Positions 8,235 to 17,264 of a stretch of DNA of 39,729 nt are shown one piece after another. Source of the DNA: Peribacillus simplex (GTDB lineage: Bacteria; Bacillota; Bacilli; Bacillales; DSM-1321); assembly GCF_001542915.1 (NCBI RefSeq), contig NZ_LNNH01000010.1, positions 1 through 39,729 on the forward strand. The letters are read 5' to 3'. The translations under genes and the position numbers were made by a program. Positions within the stretch are counted from its first letter, which is position 1. Each line of letters opens with the position of its first letter. The notes under the pieces are model-generated. The model made no database searches. It was not told the DNA's origin and saw only the letters and a list, made by a program, of their open reading frames with translations.

Positions 8235-8271
8235 AAAGGACGATTCATCTCCAATGATGAACCGTCCCTTT
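8235..8271. terminator. Terminator between yqfT and nfo
   Basis: Imperfect hairpin with arms AAAGGACGATTCATC and GATGAACCGTCCCTTT around a 6-base loop, between two convergent genes. Confidence 0.7.
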
Positions 8272-8284
8272 ACTAGTTATAATA

Positions 8285-9178
8285 TTATTGGCCTTTAATC
8301 TTTTCCAGTAAGTCTTCGTCAAATTGACTGCCCTTAAACATATCGATCTCAAATTTATAAGGAGCCTTTTTGTCTTTTTTATCTTCCCCTACATAAGGGG
8401 TTTCCAGTATTTTCGGAACGGCACTTAACTGTGGATGATGGACAATATCATTCAACGCTTTGAACCCGATATGGCCGAATCCAATGTTTTCATGGCGATC
8501 CTTGCGCATGCCGCGTTCATTTTTGCTGTCATTGATGTGCAGCACCTTGATGCGGTCGATTCCGACCAATTTATCGAATTCATTCAGGACACCATCGAAA
8601 TCTTCAATGATATTATACCCGGCATCATGAGTATGGCAAGTATCGAAACAAACCGATAATTTTTCATTATGGGTAACACCATCGATGATCATCGCCAGCT
8701 CCTCGAAAGACCTGCCGCATTCCGTACCTTTGCCAGCCATCGTTTCCAGGGCGATCTGAACTTTGTCATCCGCTGACAGCACTTCATTCAAACCTTCGAT
8801 GATCCTTTTGATTCCCAGTTCACTGCCTGCCCCAACGTGCGCACCCGGATGAAGGACGATTTGCCTTGCACCAATCGCTTCTGTCCGATCGATTTCGCTT
8901 CGCAGGAAGCTGACACCCAGTTCGTATGTGGCTGGATTGGTCGTATTTCCGATGTTAATGATATAGGGAGCATGGACGACGATGTCGGTTATGCCATTTT
9001 CCTCCATATGCAATCTTCCAGCTTCGATATTTAAATCCTCGATTTTTTTACGTCTTGTATTTTGCGGGGCTCCGGTATAGATCATGAATGTGTTGGAGCC
9101 ATATGAAACCGCTTCTTGACTTGCAGCAAGCAGCATGTTTTTCCCGCTCATTGAAACATGTGATCCAATCTTCAGCAT
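8285..9178 (-). CDS. nfo: Deoxyribonuclease IV (AP endonuclease)
   Basis: A 297-residue class II AP endonuclease of the endonuclease IV family. It cuts abasic sites in base excision repair, including in the spore. Zinc-binding signatures are present: [31 protein letters not shown], and [20 protein letters not shown]. Length is normal. It lies 12 bases downstream of cshB and is probably cotranscribed with it. Confidence 0.96.
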   Translation of the reverse strand: MLKIGSHVSMSGKNMLLAASQEAVSYGSNTFMIYTGAPQNTRRKKIEDLNIEAGRLHMEENGITDIVVHAPYIINIGNTTNPATYELGVSFLRSEIDRTEAIGARQIVLHPGAHVGAGSELGIKRIIEGLNEVLSADDKVQIALETMAGKGTECGRSFEELAMIIDGVTHNEKLSVCFDTCHTHDAGYNIIEDFDGVLNEFDKLVGIDRIKVLHINDSKNERGMRKDRHENIGFGHIGFKALNDIVHHPQLSAVPKILETPYVGEDKKDKKAPYKFEIDMFKGSQFDEDLLEKIKGQ

Positions 9179-9190
9179 CTGATTACTCCC

Positions 9191-10504
9191 CTATTTCTTT
9201 CTCTGTATACGACGTTCGCGTTTTTTGAAGTTTTCCACATCACGTTGAATTTTCTTCTTGTAACCTGGCTTGACTTTCGTAGGCTTCTTCACATGCCTGC
9301 TCGCTTTAACATCGATATCAGATTTCTGTTTCTTACGGTTTTTCCTTTTATTACGTTCTTCTATATCAACCCACTCACCGTTCTGGATATCGGCATCACG
9401 AAATTCAATGCCCATTTTTTCCAAACGATTCAATGAGTCTTCATCCGATGTATCATAAATGGTAGTGGCAATGCCTGAATATCCAGCACGAGCCGTCCTT
9501 CCCGTCCTATGGATATAAAAATCAAGATCTGAAGGCAATTCATAGTTAATGATATGACTGACGCCTTCAATATCAATTCCACGGGAAGCCAAATCTGTCG
9601 CAACGATGAACTGGTACTCCAGATCATTGATTTGCTTCATCATTTTTTTACGCTCACGAGGGGTTAAATCCCCATGAATACGCCCGACATTCAGCCCTTT
9701 TTCAATCAAGGAATTAGCCACATGATCCGCCATTTTCTTGGTGTTCGTGAATACGATCGCCAAATATGGATTATAACGGACGATGATATCATGAAGAAGC
9801 TGCTCTCTGTTACGGTGGCGCAGCGGTACCAAAACATGCTCAATCTTCGCGGCAGTCGCCTGCTTCGGATTGACTTGAACATACTTCGGATTTTCCATAT
9901 ATTTATTCAAAAACGGCTTTAATTTTTCAGGAATGGTAGCCGAGAAGACAAGCATCTGAATTTTTTCAGCCATACGCGATGCGAATAAATCGACATCTTC
10001 AATGAATCCCATGTCCAGCATTAGGTCCGCTTCATCGACTACAAGCATTTTAGCCGTGTAAACCTGAAGCGCCTGGGCCTCAACAAGATCCTTGATCCGG
10101 CCTGGCGTTCCGATCACTAGCTGTGGCTGTGTCTTCAACTTATCAATCATCCGCTGTTTATCCGTGCCACCGATAAAACAACGAACGGAAATCTGCTCAT
10201 CCTCAGGGAAATGGTCAGCAATTTTCAAAGCTTCTTTGTAGATTTGGTTCGCTAACTCACGGGTTGGTGCGGAAATAATCGCTTGAACTTCATTCTTGCC
10301 TGCATCAAGCCTATTCATAATCGGCAGCAAATAGGAATGTGTCTTTCCTGTACCTGTCTGAGACTGCCCAATTAAGCTAGTTCCCTTTAAAAGCGACGGA
10401 AGCACACGTTCCTGAATCTCCGTCGGCTTATCGAACCCTAAAGTACGAACCGCATCTAGAATGTAGCTTTTCAAATTAAATCGTTCAAATTGGTTTTGTT
10501 TCAT
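9191..10504 (-). CDS. cshB: DEAD-box ATP-dependent RNA helicase
   Basis: A 437-residue DEAD-box helicase. Motifs in order are the Q-motif (FDKPTEIQERVLP), motif I SQTGTGKT, PTRELA, GTPGR, the DEAD box VDEADLMLDMGF, SAT, and the C-terminal motifs VFTNTKK, ATDLASRGID and HRTGRTARAG. A basic tail from about residue 375 (KRKNRKKQK, RERRIQRKK) should bind RNA. CshB is a cold-shock and RNA-turnover helicase; the paralogue is assigned from the yqfR-yqfS (nfo) neighbourhood. The ATG at 10504 follows AAAGGAG with 7-base spacing. Confidence 0.93.
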   Translation of the reverse strand: MKQNQFERFNLKSYILDAVRTLGFDKPTEIQERVLPSLLKGTSLIGQSQTGTGKTHSYLLPIMNRLDAGKNEVQAIISAPTRELANQIYKEALKIADHFPEDEQISVRCFIGGTDKQRMIDKLKTQPQLVIGTPGRIKDLVEAQALQVYTAKMLVVDEADLMLDMGFIEDVDLFASRMAEKIQMLVFSATIPEKLKPFLNKYMENPKYVQVNPKQATAAKIEHVLVPLRHRNREQLLHDIIVRYNPYLAIVFTNTKKMADHVANSLIEKGLNVGRIHGDLTPRERKKMMKQINDLEYQFIVATDLASRGIDIEGVSHIINYELPSDLDFYIHRTGRTARAGYSGIATTIYDTSDEDSLNRLEKMGIEFRDADIQNGEWVDIEERNKRKNRKKQKSDIDVKASRHVKKPTKVKPGYKKKIQRDVENFKKRERRIQRKK

Positions 10505-10961
10505 CAAAAAACTCCTTTATCCTTGTCAGTCATTAGACATGTCCTGTTATTATAATAAATTTCACACAAAAAGCGCAAGCACCTTGGTCAGCTCGCGTAT
10601 GAAAATAGGGATGGACCCAGAAGGCGCTTTTTGCCTTATGAGGGCGATCATCTTTTTCTCAGCGAGCTTAAGTGCTGGAGCTGGATTCCACAAAAAGCGC
10701 AAGCACCTTGGGTGTAGTACACAAAAAGCGCAAGCGCTGGGGCTAGTTCTCTTAAAATGGACTCTTGCAAACGAAAAGCCCCTGTCCTGGTCATAGCGTA
10801 TCCCCCGCAGACATGGAGCTAAAAGACTACCGTTACCATCTTACCTTCTTTCCGGCCACTTCACAACAGCCCAGTCACTCTTTCCTCAAACCTTTTTTGC
10901 CGAGTTGCATATTTTATAGAGAAGAAAACATCAGCAAAGAAAATCAGAGGAGGTGAAACTT
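10505..10961. other. Intergenic region cshB-yqfQ (457 bases)
   Basis: Divergent promoter region. The left half is the palindromic repeat array. To its right, GGGGCT (10739-10744) and AGCCCC (10776-10781) can pair. The last 150 bases are unstructured and lead to the yqfQ ribosome binding site. I see no convincing gene here. Confidence 0.6.
10564..10743. repeat. Dispersed palindromic repeat with three core copies
   Basis: A core of 19 bases, CACAAAAAGCGCAAGC followed by ACC or GCT, appears at about 10565, 10690 and 10721. The first copy pairs with an inverted mate: CAAAAAGCGC (10567-10576) with GCGCTTTTTG (10624-10633). A second, nested inverted pairing is AGCAC..AGCTCGC (10578-10596) with GCGAGCT..GTGCT (10662-10676). 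No reading frame in it looks coding. It resembles the REP/BOX-like repeats scattered through some Bacillus and Peribacillus genomes; that link is from memory. Confidence 0.7.
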
Positions 10962-11648
10962 ATGTTCCCAGATAGAAATCGTCAACCCGGACCCGGTTTC
11001 GGGCCACCCCGCGGGCGGAGGATGCAGCAGCCGCCTGTCCCATTCAGGCAGCCGACTCCTATGCCTCAGGCTTTTCAGCCGATGCGGCGGCCAATTGCAC
11101 CGAATGGACCTCAGGCCCAGCAAGGCCCACAAGGGTTCCGGGCACCATTCGGCCAACAGCAGCGCCAGGATATGCCGCAGGCAAAGAAGGAAGGCCTGCT
11201 GTCGAAAATACTTGGCAAGTCCAAACAAAAGGGTGCTCCTCCAAACTTATTCGCACCTGCCGCTTCCAGTAACCAAAGTTCATCCAGAAGCAGCGGAGGA
11301 GGAATTCTAGAAACATTAAAAAACCCGGATTCCTTGAACAATATGCTGGCCAATACGCAAAAGGTGCTCCAGGCTGCCGAACAGTTCACCCCCATGGTGC
11401 AGCAATACGGACCCGTGATTAAAAACCTTCCGTCCATGTGGAAAGTATTCCGGAGCATATCATCAGCTGGCGATACCGAGAATCAGGAAACATCCGTGGC
11501 TGGCGAGCCTGAGTCCGTGACACAAACAAACGTGGAGGAAACCCCGGAGCCGAGTAAAAAGGAGAAACCGCTGGGGGCTGGACCAACCGCACGGGTTCGT
11601 CCTGACGGCCAAAGGGAAAGAACGTCCGGACCCAAGTTATATATATGA
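10962..11648 (+). CDS. yqfQ: VrrA/YqfQ family protein
   Basis: A 228-residue low-complexity protein. Residues 1-75 are rich in Pro, Gln, Gly and Arg (NRQPGPGFGPPRGRR, MRRPIAPNGPQAQQGPQG), like the VrrA proteins whose gene is the variable-repeat locus of Bacillus anthracis. A conserved central block (GGGILETLKNPDSLNNMLANTQKVLQAAEQFTPMVQQYGPVIKNLPSMWKVFRS in the range 110-165) is followed by an acidic, disordered tail. The ATG at 10962 has a strong GAGGAGGTG site. It sits upstream of ispH, as in B. subtilis; the molecular function is unknown. Confidence 0.82.
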   Translation: MFPDRNRQPGPGFGPPRGRRMQQPPVPFRQPTPMPQAFQPMRRPIAPNGPQAQQGPQGFRAPFGQQQRQDMPQAKKEGLLSKILGKSKQKGAPPNLFAPAASSNQSSSRSSGGGILETLKNPDSLNNMLANTQKVLQAAEQFTPMVQQYGPVIKNLPSMWKVFRSISSAGDTENQETSVAGEPESVTQTNVEETPEPSKKEKPLGAGPTARVRPDGQRERTSGPKLYI

Positions 11649-11696
11649 ATTCCCATAAAATTTTACCAATACCTGATTTTATGCAAATAGGATGTT

Positions 11697-11725
11697 TTGT
11701 AATATCATCTATGGTCTTATATAAT
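11697..11725 (+). promoter_or_regulatory. Sigma-A promoter of ispH
   Basis: TTGTAA at 11697-11702 and a perfect TATAAT at 11720-11725, 17 bases apart, about 50 bases before the ispH start. Confidence 0.75.
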
Positions 11726-11775
11726 AGAAAGGTATAAAAAGTGAGAGTTTCTTGCCTTTGAAGGAGGACACATAG

Positions 11776-12720
11776 ATGAAAGTGATTAAAATTTCCCCGC
11801 GCGGCTATTGTTATGGTGTTGTCGATGCCATGGTCATTGCCCGTAATGCGGCTTTAGATAAAACATTGCCACGTCCGATCTACATTTTGGGCATGATTGT
11901 GCATAACAAACATGTTACGGATGCATTTGAAGAAGAAGGCATCATCACATTGGACGGTAGCAACCGCAACGATATCATCGAACAAGTGGACAGCGGAACC
12001 GTCATCTTTACTGCACACGGCGTTTCCCCTGAGATCAGGAAGATCGCTAAAGAAAAAGGGCTGGTGACGCTTGATGCAACATGTCCGGATGTTACCGCAA
12101 CTCATGACTTGATCCGCGAGAAAGAAGCGGAAGGCTATCAAATCATCTATATCGGCAAGAAGGGCCATCCTGAGCCTGAGGGTGCAGTCGGAGTTGCTCC
12201 CGATGTCGTTCACCTGGTTCAAAAAGATGAAGATGTTGAAGCTTTGACACTGAATAGTGATAAGATCATCGTGACCAATCAAACAACGATGAGCCAATGG
12301 GATGTATTGGATATCATGGATAAAGTGAAGGAAAAATTCCCGCATGCCGAGGTTCATAAGGAAATTTGTTTAGCGACACAGGTACGTCAAGAAGCCGTTG
12401 CCCAGCAAGCTGGCAAAGCTGATGTTTTAATCGTCGTCGGTGATCCCAAGAGCAATAACTCGAACCGACTTGCACAGGTATCCGAGGAAATTGCCAGTAC
12501 GACCGCCTATAGAATCGCCGATATTTCAGAACTGAAGCTTGAATGGCTGAAAGATGCCCAAACGGTCGCTGTCACTTCCGGGGCCTCCACACCGACCCCG
12601 ATCACAAAAGAAGTCATCTCATTTTTGGAGCAATATGAACCGAATGATGAATCGACTTGGAATACCGAAAAGAAAACGCCGTTGCATAAAATCCTACCTA
12701 AGATTAAAGTGAAGAAATAA
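11776..12720 (+). CDS. ispH: 4-hydroxy-3-methylbut-2-enyl diphosphate reductase
   Basis: Last enzyme of the MEP pathway. It reduces HMBPP to IPP and DMAPP with an Fe-S cluster. The 314-residue protein shows the three conserved cysteines ([27 protein letters not shown]) and the substrate-contact motifs TAHGVSPE and NQTTMS. Length matches Bacillus IspH. It has its own promoter and a strong terminator; its partner IspG is encoded 7.4 kb to the left. Confidence 0.97.
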   Translation: MKVIKISPRGYCYGVVDAMVIARNAALDKTLPRPIYILGMIVHNKHVTDAFEEEGIITLDGSNRNDIIEQVDSGTVIFTAHGVSPEIRKIAKEKGLVTLDATCPDVTATHDLIREKEAEGYQIIYIGKKGHPEPEGAVGVAPDVVHLVQKDEDVEALTLNSDKIIVTNQTTMSQWDVLDIMDKVKEKFPHAEVHKEICLATQVRQEAVAQQAGKADVLIVVGDPKSNNSNRLAQVSEEIASTTAYRIADISELKLEWLKDAQTVAVTSGASTPTPITKEVISFLEQYEPNDESTWNTEKKTPLHKILPKIKVKK

Positions 12721-12722
12721 AC

Positions 12723-12756
12723 AAAAAAGGCAGCCACAATGGCTGCCCTTTTTTTG
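12723..12756. terminator. Bidirectional terminator between ispH and yqfO
   Basis: Hairpin GGCAGCCA-CAA-TGGCTGCC flanked by A6 and T7, between convergent genes. Confidence 0.9.
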
Positions 12757-12767
12757 TTTCATTTGTT

Positions 12768-13886
12768 TCAGATGAAACGGAATGGATCTGTATTCACCTG
12801 CGATGGAATGAATTCGACATCGAAGTTCCGATCGCGGCACATTTCCCCAAGTATCCGTGCCACGCCTTTTTTCATCACTTTTTCGACATTATGGCCTGGA
12901 TCGACAATATTCAATCCGAGCATCATCGCGTCATGCGCCGTGTGGTAATACATATCGCCTGTAACATACACATCCGCGCCCTTGAATTTGGCAGCCGTAA
13001 TATATTTATTGCCGTCTCCGCCAAGCACAGCCACCTTTTTTATCGGACTTTGCCAATCACCGACGACCCGAACCCTATCAACATCAAGTGTCACTTTCAC
13101 ATGGTCGGCAAACTGTTCTAGTGTCATTTCTTCAGCGAGAACACCGATCTTCCCTAATCCAAGCGACTCACCCTGATTCTCAAGTTGGTATATATCGTAA
13201 GCGACCTCCTCATATGGATGGGCCTTCAACATGGCTGCCAGCACTTTCTTTTCGATATTCTCCGGGAATACTGTTTCAATCCGGATTTCAGCGACGGCTT
13301 CGAGCCTTCCTTGAGACCCAATTACCGGTTCACTGCCTTCACCTGGCAGGAAGCGTCCTGTCCCTTCCAAGGAAAACGAACAATGGCTGTAATTTCCGAT
13401 CGCTCCTGCACCTGCCTTGCCTAGCGCGTCCCTCAGTTTTTCTTCAGCGGCCATTGGAACATAAACGGCAAGCTTCTTCAGTCGCGTCTCATGAGTGGGC
13501 ACCAGCACTTGTGTCTCCCGTAATTGAAGCGCCTCGGCAAGTAAATCATTCACGCCGCCCTTGGCAACATCCAAATTGGTATGGGCCGCATAAACGGCGA
13601 TATCATGTTTAATCAGTTTTTCGATGATACGCCCTCCGGCAGCCATCGTATCGATTCGTTTTAATGGTCTATAAATAAGCGGATGGTGGGCAATGATTAG
13701 TTCGACCCCTTGTTCGATCGCTTCATCCACGACCTCTTCGAGCACATCAAGGGCAATCATGACCTTCGTAACGGTCTTGTTGAGCTGGCCGACATGAAGC
13801 CCGATCGGGTCTCCGTCCATTGCATATTGCTTTGGGGAGAATTGTTCAAACAACTCAATGATTTGGTTACCATTTACCGTCTTCAC
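12768..13886 (-). CDS. yqfO: Nif3-like dinuclear metal-centre protein YqfO
   Basis: A 372-residue Nif3/DUF34 family protein. The N-terminal and C-terminal Nif3 halves carry metal-site motifs (IIAHHPLIYRPLK, YAAHTNLDVAKGGVND, and GDMYYHTAHDA). A CutA1/PII-like insert of about 100 residues sits in the middle (about 135-235), as in B. subtilis YqfO and unlike shorter homologues. Members form toroidal hexamers; a GTP cyclohydrolase-type role has been proposed for the family, but the activity is not settled. It overlaps trmK by 4 bases, so translational coupling is likely. Confidence 0.92.
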   Translation of the reverse strand: MKTVNGNQIIELFEQFSPKQYAMDGDPIGLHVGQLNKTVTKVMIALDVLEEVVDEAIEQGVELIIAHHPLIYRPLKRIDTMAAGGRIIEKLIKHDIAVYAAHTNLDVAKGGVNDLLAEALQLRETQVLVPTHETRLKKLAVYVPMAAEEKLRDALGKAGAGAIGNYSHCSFSLEGTGRFLPGEGSEPVIGSQGRLEAVAEIRIETVFPENIEKKVLAAMLKAHPYEEVAYDIYQLENQGESLGLGKIGVLAEEMTLEQFADHVKVTLDVDRVRVVGDWQSPIKKVAVLGGDGNKYITAAKFKGADVYVTGDMYYHTAHDAMMLGLNIVDPGHNVEKVMKKGVARILGEMCRDRNFDVEFIPSQVNTDPFRFI

Positions 13887-14590
13887 CGTTCAAGCACCTC
13901 CTCAATTATCGATATTTGCGATTTTAGTTCATGGCGCTTCGTTTCCAGTCCGCTGCGTCCGCTTTCATCCAGCTGTTCGATGATTCTTTCCAGATGCTTT
14001 TTTTCAAACTGCCATTTCTTGATGAAGGTGGGACTGAATTCTTCTGTTAAATAGGGACCGAACATGAGACCATTTTGCTTGTTTACACGATATGGCCGAA
14101 GCGGGTCCCCTTTTTCGGCAATCAAGATTTCATAAATTTTCCCATCTTCTTCTAGGATTTCTTCGCCACTTAGCTCCCAGCCGTTATCGATCAGCCAGCT
14201 GCGCACATTCGCTGCACCGACATTCGGCTGAAGGATCAGCCTTTTTGCAATGCCTAGTTTTTCTTTCCCGCTTTCCAATATGCTGGATATTAAAGTCCCT
14301 CCCATGCCGCAAATCGTAATGCAAGTCGCTTCATCGGGATTCAATACTTCCAGTCCGTCTCCTTTACGCACCTCTATCTTGTCCTCAAGCCCCGTCATTG
14401 CCACTTGCTTGCGGGCTGACTGATAGGGTCCTTCCACAACCTCGCCGGCAATGGCACGGTCGCACAGCCCGTTACCCACTGCATAGCAAGGCAAGTAAGC
14501 GTGGTCGGAGCCTATATCGGCCAGGATGCTTCCTTTAGGGATATGTATGGCAACTCGTTCCAGTCTCATCGATAGTCTTTCATGATTCAT
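13883..14590 (-). CDS. trmK: tRNA (adenine(22)-N(1))-methyltransferase
   Basis: A Rossmann-fold SAM-dependent methyltransferase of the TrmK/COG2384 family, about 235 residues. It contains the SAM-binding motif ILADIGSDHAYLP, the catalytic-region motif CITICGMGGTLI, and a C-terminal coiled-coil (about 180-235) typical of the family. It methylates A22 in the D-loop of tRNAs. Several starts are close together; the ATG at 14590 has the best spacing from the weak AGAGAG site. It overlaps yqfO. Confidence 0.93.
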   Translation of the reverse strand: MNHERLSMRLERVAIHIPKGSILADIGSDHAYLPCYAVGNGLCDRAIAGEVVEGPYQSARKQVAMTGLEDKIEVRKGDGLEVLNPDEATCITICGMGGTLISSILESGKEKLGIAKRLILQPNVGAANVRSWLIDNGWELSGEEILEEDGKIYEILIAEKGDPLRPYRVNKQNGLMFGPYLTEEFSPTFIKKWQFEKKHLERIIEQLDESGRSGLETKRHELKSQISIIEEVLER

Positions 14591-14806
14591 ATTCATCAAC
14601 TCTCTTAATTCTAGTAATGTCTTACAGATAATTAGTTTCCCATTCGATTATAACAAGTTCCATGAAAAAATTACAGAAAGAGAAAAGAAGCTTCCCATCA
14701 CTGGATAGAAGGATACCTTCTTGTACGTGGCTCCCTTTTCATAAATACAAAAAAACCGACCCAAAGCCTCGCCTTCCAACGATTTTTTCGAGTCAGTTTC
14801 CGTGCA

Positions 14807-15175
14807 TTATTTCAATCCATGAATATATTTGGCCATGGCGTCAATGTTCTGTTCTTCTACCAAGCCTGCTGGCATGGCGCCACGCCCATTGGTGATGACT
14901 TCTTTCACCTGGTCTACCGAAAGACGATCACCCACGCCTTTAAGAGCTGGTCCGACACCGCCCTGATAGGCATTACCGTGACAGGAGATACAGTTTTTCT
15001 TATAGATGTCCTCGGGTGAAGCAGAGGCACTGTCAGATTCTTCAGTCTTTGCGCCGCCCTCTTTTTCCTTGGCAAGATCTTTGGCATCACCCAAACCTTT
15101 AAACGAAAGTAAAAACATAAGTCCAATACCAAAAACCATGATAATAATAAAAGGCATTACTGGATTGCGATTCAT
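14807..15175 (-). CDS. cccA: Cytochrome c550
   Basis: A 122-residue membrane-anchored c-type cytochrome. The N-terminal anchor is residues 7-25 (MPFIIIMVFGIGLMFLL). A charged, flexible linker of about 30 residues follows, then the haem domain with CISCH for covalent haem, and the distal ligand in the GAMPAGLV region. It carries electrons on the outer face of the cytoplasmic membrane, probably between the bc complex and the terminal oxidase. It lies downstream of the sigA gene cluster, as in B. subtilis. A perfect palindrome lies in its promoter region. Confidence 0.95.
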   Translation of the reverse strand: MNRNPVMPFIIIMVFGIGLMFLLSFKGLGDAKDLAKEKEGGAKTEESDSASASPEDIYKKNCISCHGNAYQGGVGPALKGVGDRLSVDQVKEVITNGRGAMPAGLVEEQNIDAMAKYIHGLK

Positions 15176-15219
15176 TGTCTTTCCTCCCCTATGTAGAACC
15201 TAAACTTACCATATTTAAT

Positions 15220-15270
15220 ATTATATACAAACAACTATATATTATTTTACTTGAAAAGGGTTTCAAGTAA
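15220..15270 (-). promoter_or_regulatory. cccA upstream region: 10+10 palindrome and TATAAT
   Basis: A perfect inverted repeat, TTACTTGAAA-AGGG-TTTCAAGTAA, spans 15247-15270. On the minus strand a TATAAT lies downstream of it (plus positions 15220-15225), 45 bases before the cccA start. There is no T-tract after the hairpin in either direction, so an operator or RNA structure is more likely than a terminator. Confidence 0.55.
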
Positions 15271-15409
15271 AACCCCAAAAATAGAAGATATTATATAATT
15301 TCTTAAAATTGTCAAAAATTTATGTATATTTCCAAACATTTCTCTTTAACTTACATATATTTCATAATACCCTGAATTCACCATATAAAACCGCCAAAAC
15401 CCGTTTGGA

Positions 15410-15940
15410 TTACAACAGCAAAAAATAAATAGTGACGGCAGCGCCCAAGCCTCCTGCGATCGAGAAATGAAGCAATTTCAATTTAACACCGAGTGCAATC
15501 CAGAATCCGCAATTCAAAAACAAGAACGAGCATAGAATCCCCACTTTTCCAGGTGCCATGAAATCAGCCAGGCCGACCGACAATAAAAGCAAGGATAGAG
15601 CCATACCCATCAAGGCCATCTGAAATACGAGCTTCCTGCCAATGAAGCGGCGGACCATCAGCCCAAAGACAATGATTGAAATAGTTGTCAGAAGCATTTG
15701 CATTCTTATGGGTATTTCAGTAAAATAATTCAAAAATACAATAAATGCAAAAAGCGCTCCCATCCACAGCATGGAAGAGAGATCTTTTTTTCCCTTCCGG
15801 TTTTCATACGAATTGGCTGGGGGCCTTTCGCCTTCAGAATATAATGTAAGCAGGTAATTACAATATTGCTCCGGAAGCATGCGACTTTCCTTCCAGGCAT
15901 TTATTTCTTGAATGATGATTTTCTTTCTCATCTCATCCAT
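15410..15940 (-). CDS. Multi-pass membrane protein of unknown function
   Basis: About 176 residues. The cytoplasmic N-terminal stretch is RKKIIIQEINAWKESRMLPEQ then YCNYLLTLYSEGE. About six hydrophobic segments follow: SMLWMGALFAFIVFLNYF, MQMLLTTISIIVFGLMV, a third and fourth around LVFQMALMGMALSLLLLSVG, FLFLNCGFWIALGV and AAVTIYFLLL. The N-terminus resembles proteins in which a short helical domain precedes a DUF2157-like bundle, but I cannot name the family. GAGG before the ATG at 15940 fixes the start; the frame opens earlier but without a good site. It lies between sigA and cccA. Confidence 0.75.
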   Translation of the reverse strand: MDEMRKKIIIQEINAWKESRMLPEQYCNYLLTLYSEGERPPANSYENRKGKKDLSSMLWMGALFAFIVFLNYFTEIPIRMQMLLTTISIIVFGLMVRRFIGRKLVFQMALMGMALSLLLLSVGLADFMAPGKVGILCSFLFLNCGFWIALGVKLKLLHFSIAGGLGAAVTIYFLLL

Positions 15941-16095
15941 GAATTTCACATCCTCATGACCATCAGTTCTTATTAAACGGCCTTTAGCCGCGGCTGGCAA
16001 TCCGTGTGCATTTACATTCATCGCGAATTGGCAAAAAAAAAGCCGCTCCCGAACGCTGGGCATTCAAAGAGGGCTCTGTGAAGGGCATACCTATA

Positions 16096-17229
16096 TTATT
16101 CCAAGAAATCTTTCAGACGTTTGCTGCGGCTTGGGTGCCTTAGCTTACGTAACGCTTTCGCTTCGATTTGGCGGATACGCTCGCGGGTAACTCCAAACAC
16201 CTTACCTACCTCTTCAAGCGTCCGTGTACGGCCATCATCAAGTCCAAAGCGCAGTCTCAAGACGTTTTCTTCACGATCGGTCAGTGTGTCCAATACGTCC
16301 TCAAGCTGTTCTTTCAATAATTCATATGCTGCATGCTCCGATGGCGAAGTCGCATCCTGATCCTCAATGAAGTCACCTAAATGCGAATCATCTTCTTCAC
16401 CTATCGGCGTTTCCAAGGAAACCGGCTCCTGAGCTATTTTCAGGATTTCGCGAACCTTTTCAGGCGTCAAGTCCATATCCTCCGCAATTTCCTCCGGTGA
16501 AGGCTCACGCCCTAGATCCTGAAGGAGCTGCCTTTGAACACGAATCAATTTATTGATGGTTTCGACCATATGCACCGGTATCCGGATCGTTCTTGCTTGG
16601 TCGGCAATGGCGCGGGTAATGGCTTGGCGGATCCACCATGTTGCATACGTACTGAACTTGAATCCCTTGCGGTAATCGAATTTCTCCACCGCTTTGATCA
16701 GACCCATATTCCCTTCCTGAATCAAATCAAGGAAAAGCATGCCGCGTCCTACATAGCGTTTGGCAATGGAGACAACCAGACGTAGGTTAGCTTCAGCCAA
16801 ACGGCGTTTCGCTTCTTCATCCCCATCTTCGATTCGCGTAGCCAAGGAGATTTCCTCCTCCGCGGATAATAGGTCGACCCGGCCAATTTCCTTCAAGTAC
16901 ATCCGGACTGGGTCATTAATCTTAACGCCGGGAGGAACACTTAAATCATTCAGATCGAACTCTTCTTCTTTTGCGAGTTTCTTTTCATCTGGATCATCTT
17001 CATCATCGTCTTCCTCGCCATCAGTGAGGATTTCGACGCCATTTTCAGTCAACACCTCATAGAACTCATCCATTTGATCGGAATCCAATTCAAAACCGCC
17101 AATCATTTCAGCGATTTTTTCTAAAGTCAAAGAGCCTCGTTTTTTTCCTAGCTCTAATAATTTTTCTTTCACCTGCTCAAGGCTAAACTCATTATCAACT
17201 TGTTTGGAACGTGCTGGTTTTTCAGCCAT
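16096..17229 (-). CDS. sigA: Primary sigma factor SigA (RpoD)
   Basis: The housekeeping sigma factor, 377 residues. Region 1.1 (about 1-80) is followed by an acidic stretch ([11 protein letters not shown]), region 1.2 ([21 protein letters not shown]), region 2 with the RNA-polymerase clamp and -10 reading helices ([29 protein letters not shown]), region 3 ([14 protein letters not shown]), and region 4 with the -35 helix-turn-helix ([19 protein letters not shown]). Length is close to B. subtilis SigA. It lies 35 bases downstream of dnaG in the macromolecular-synthesis operon. Confidence 0.98.
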   Translation of the reverse strand: MAEKPARSKQVDNEFSLEQVKEKLLELGKKRGSLTLEKIAEMIGGFELDSDQMDEFYEVLTENGVEILTDGEEDDDEDDPDEKKLAKEEEFDLNDLSVPPGVKINDPVRMYLKEIGRVDLLSAEEEISLATRIEDGDEEAKRRLAEANLRLVVSIAKRYVGRGMLFLDLIQEGNMGLIKAVEKFDYRKGFKFSTYATWWIRQAITRAIADQARTIRIPVHMVETINKLIRVQRQLLQDLGREPSPEEIAEDMDLTPEKVREILKIAQEPVSLETPIGEEDDSHLGDFIEDQDATSPSEHAAYELLKEQLEDVLDTLTDREENVLRLRFGLDDGRTRTLEEVGKVFGVTRERIRQIEAKALRKLRHPSRSKRLKDFLE

Positions 17230-17264
17230 TAGTTCCCCTCCTTCCAGGACTTACACCTAAACAA

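Noticed and set aside
10689..10743. CRISPR-like direct repeats
   Set aside because: Two copies 31 bases apart and a third 125 bases away, with inverted mates and no cas genes; it fits a dispersed palindromic repeat instead.
10539..10956. Open frames across the repeat region upstream of yqfQ
   Set aside because: They are made of the palindromic repeats and have no ribosome binding site or recognisable domain.
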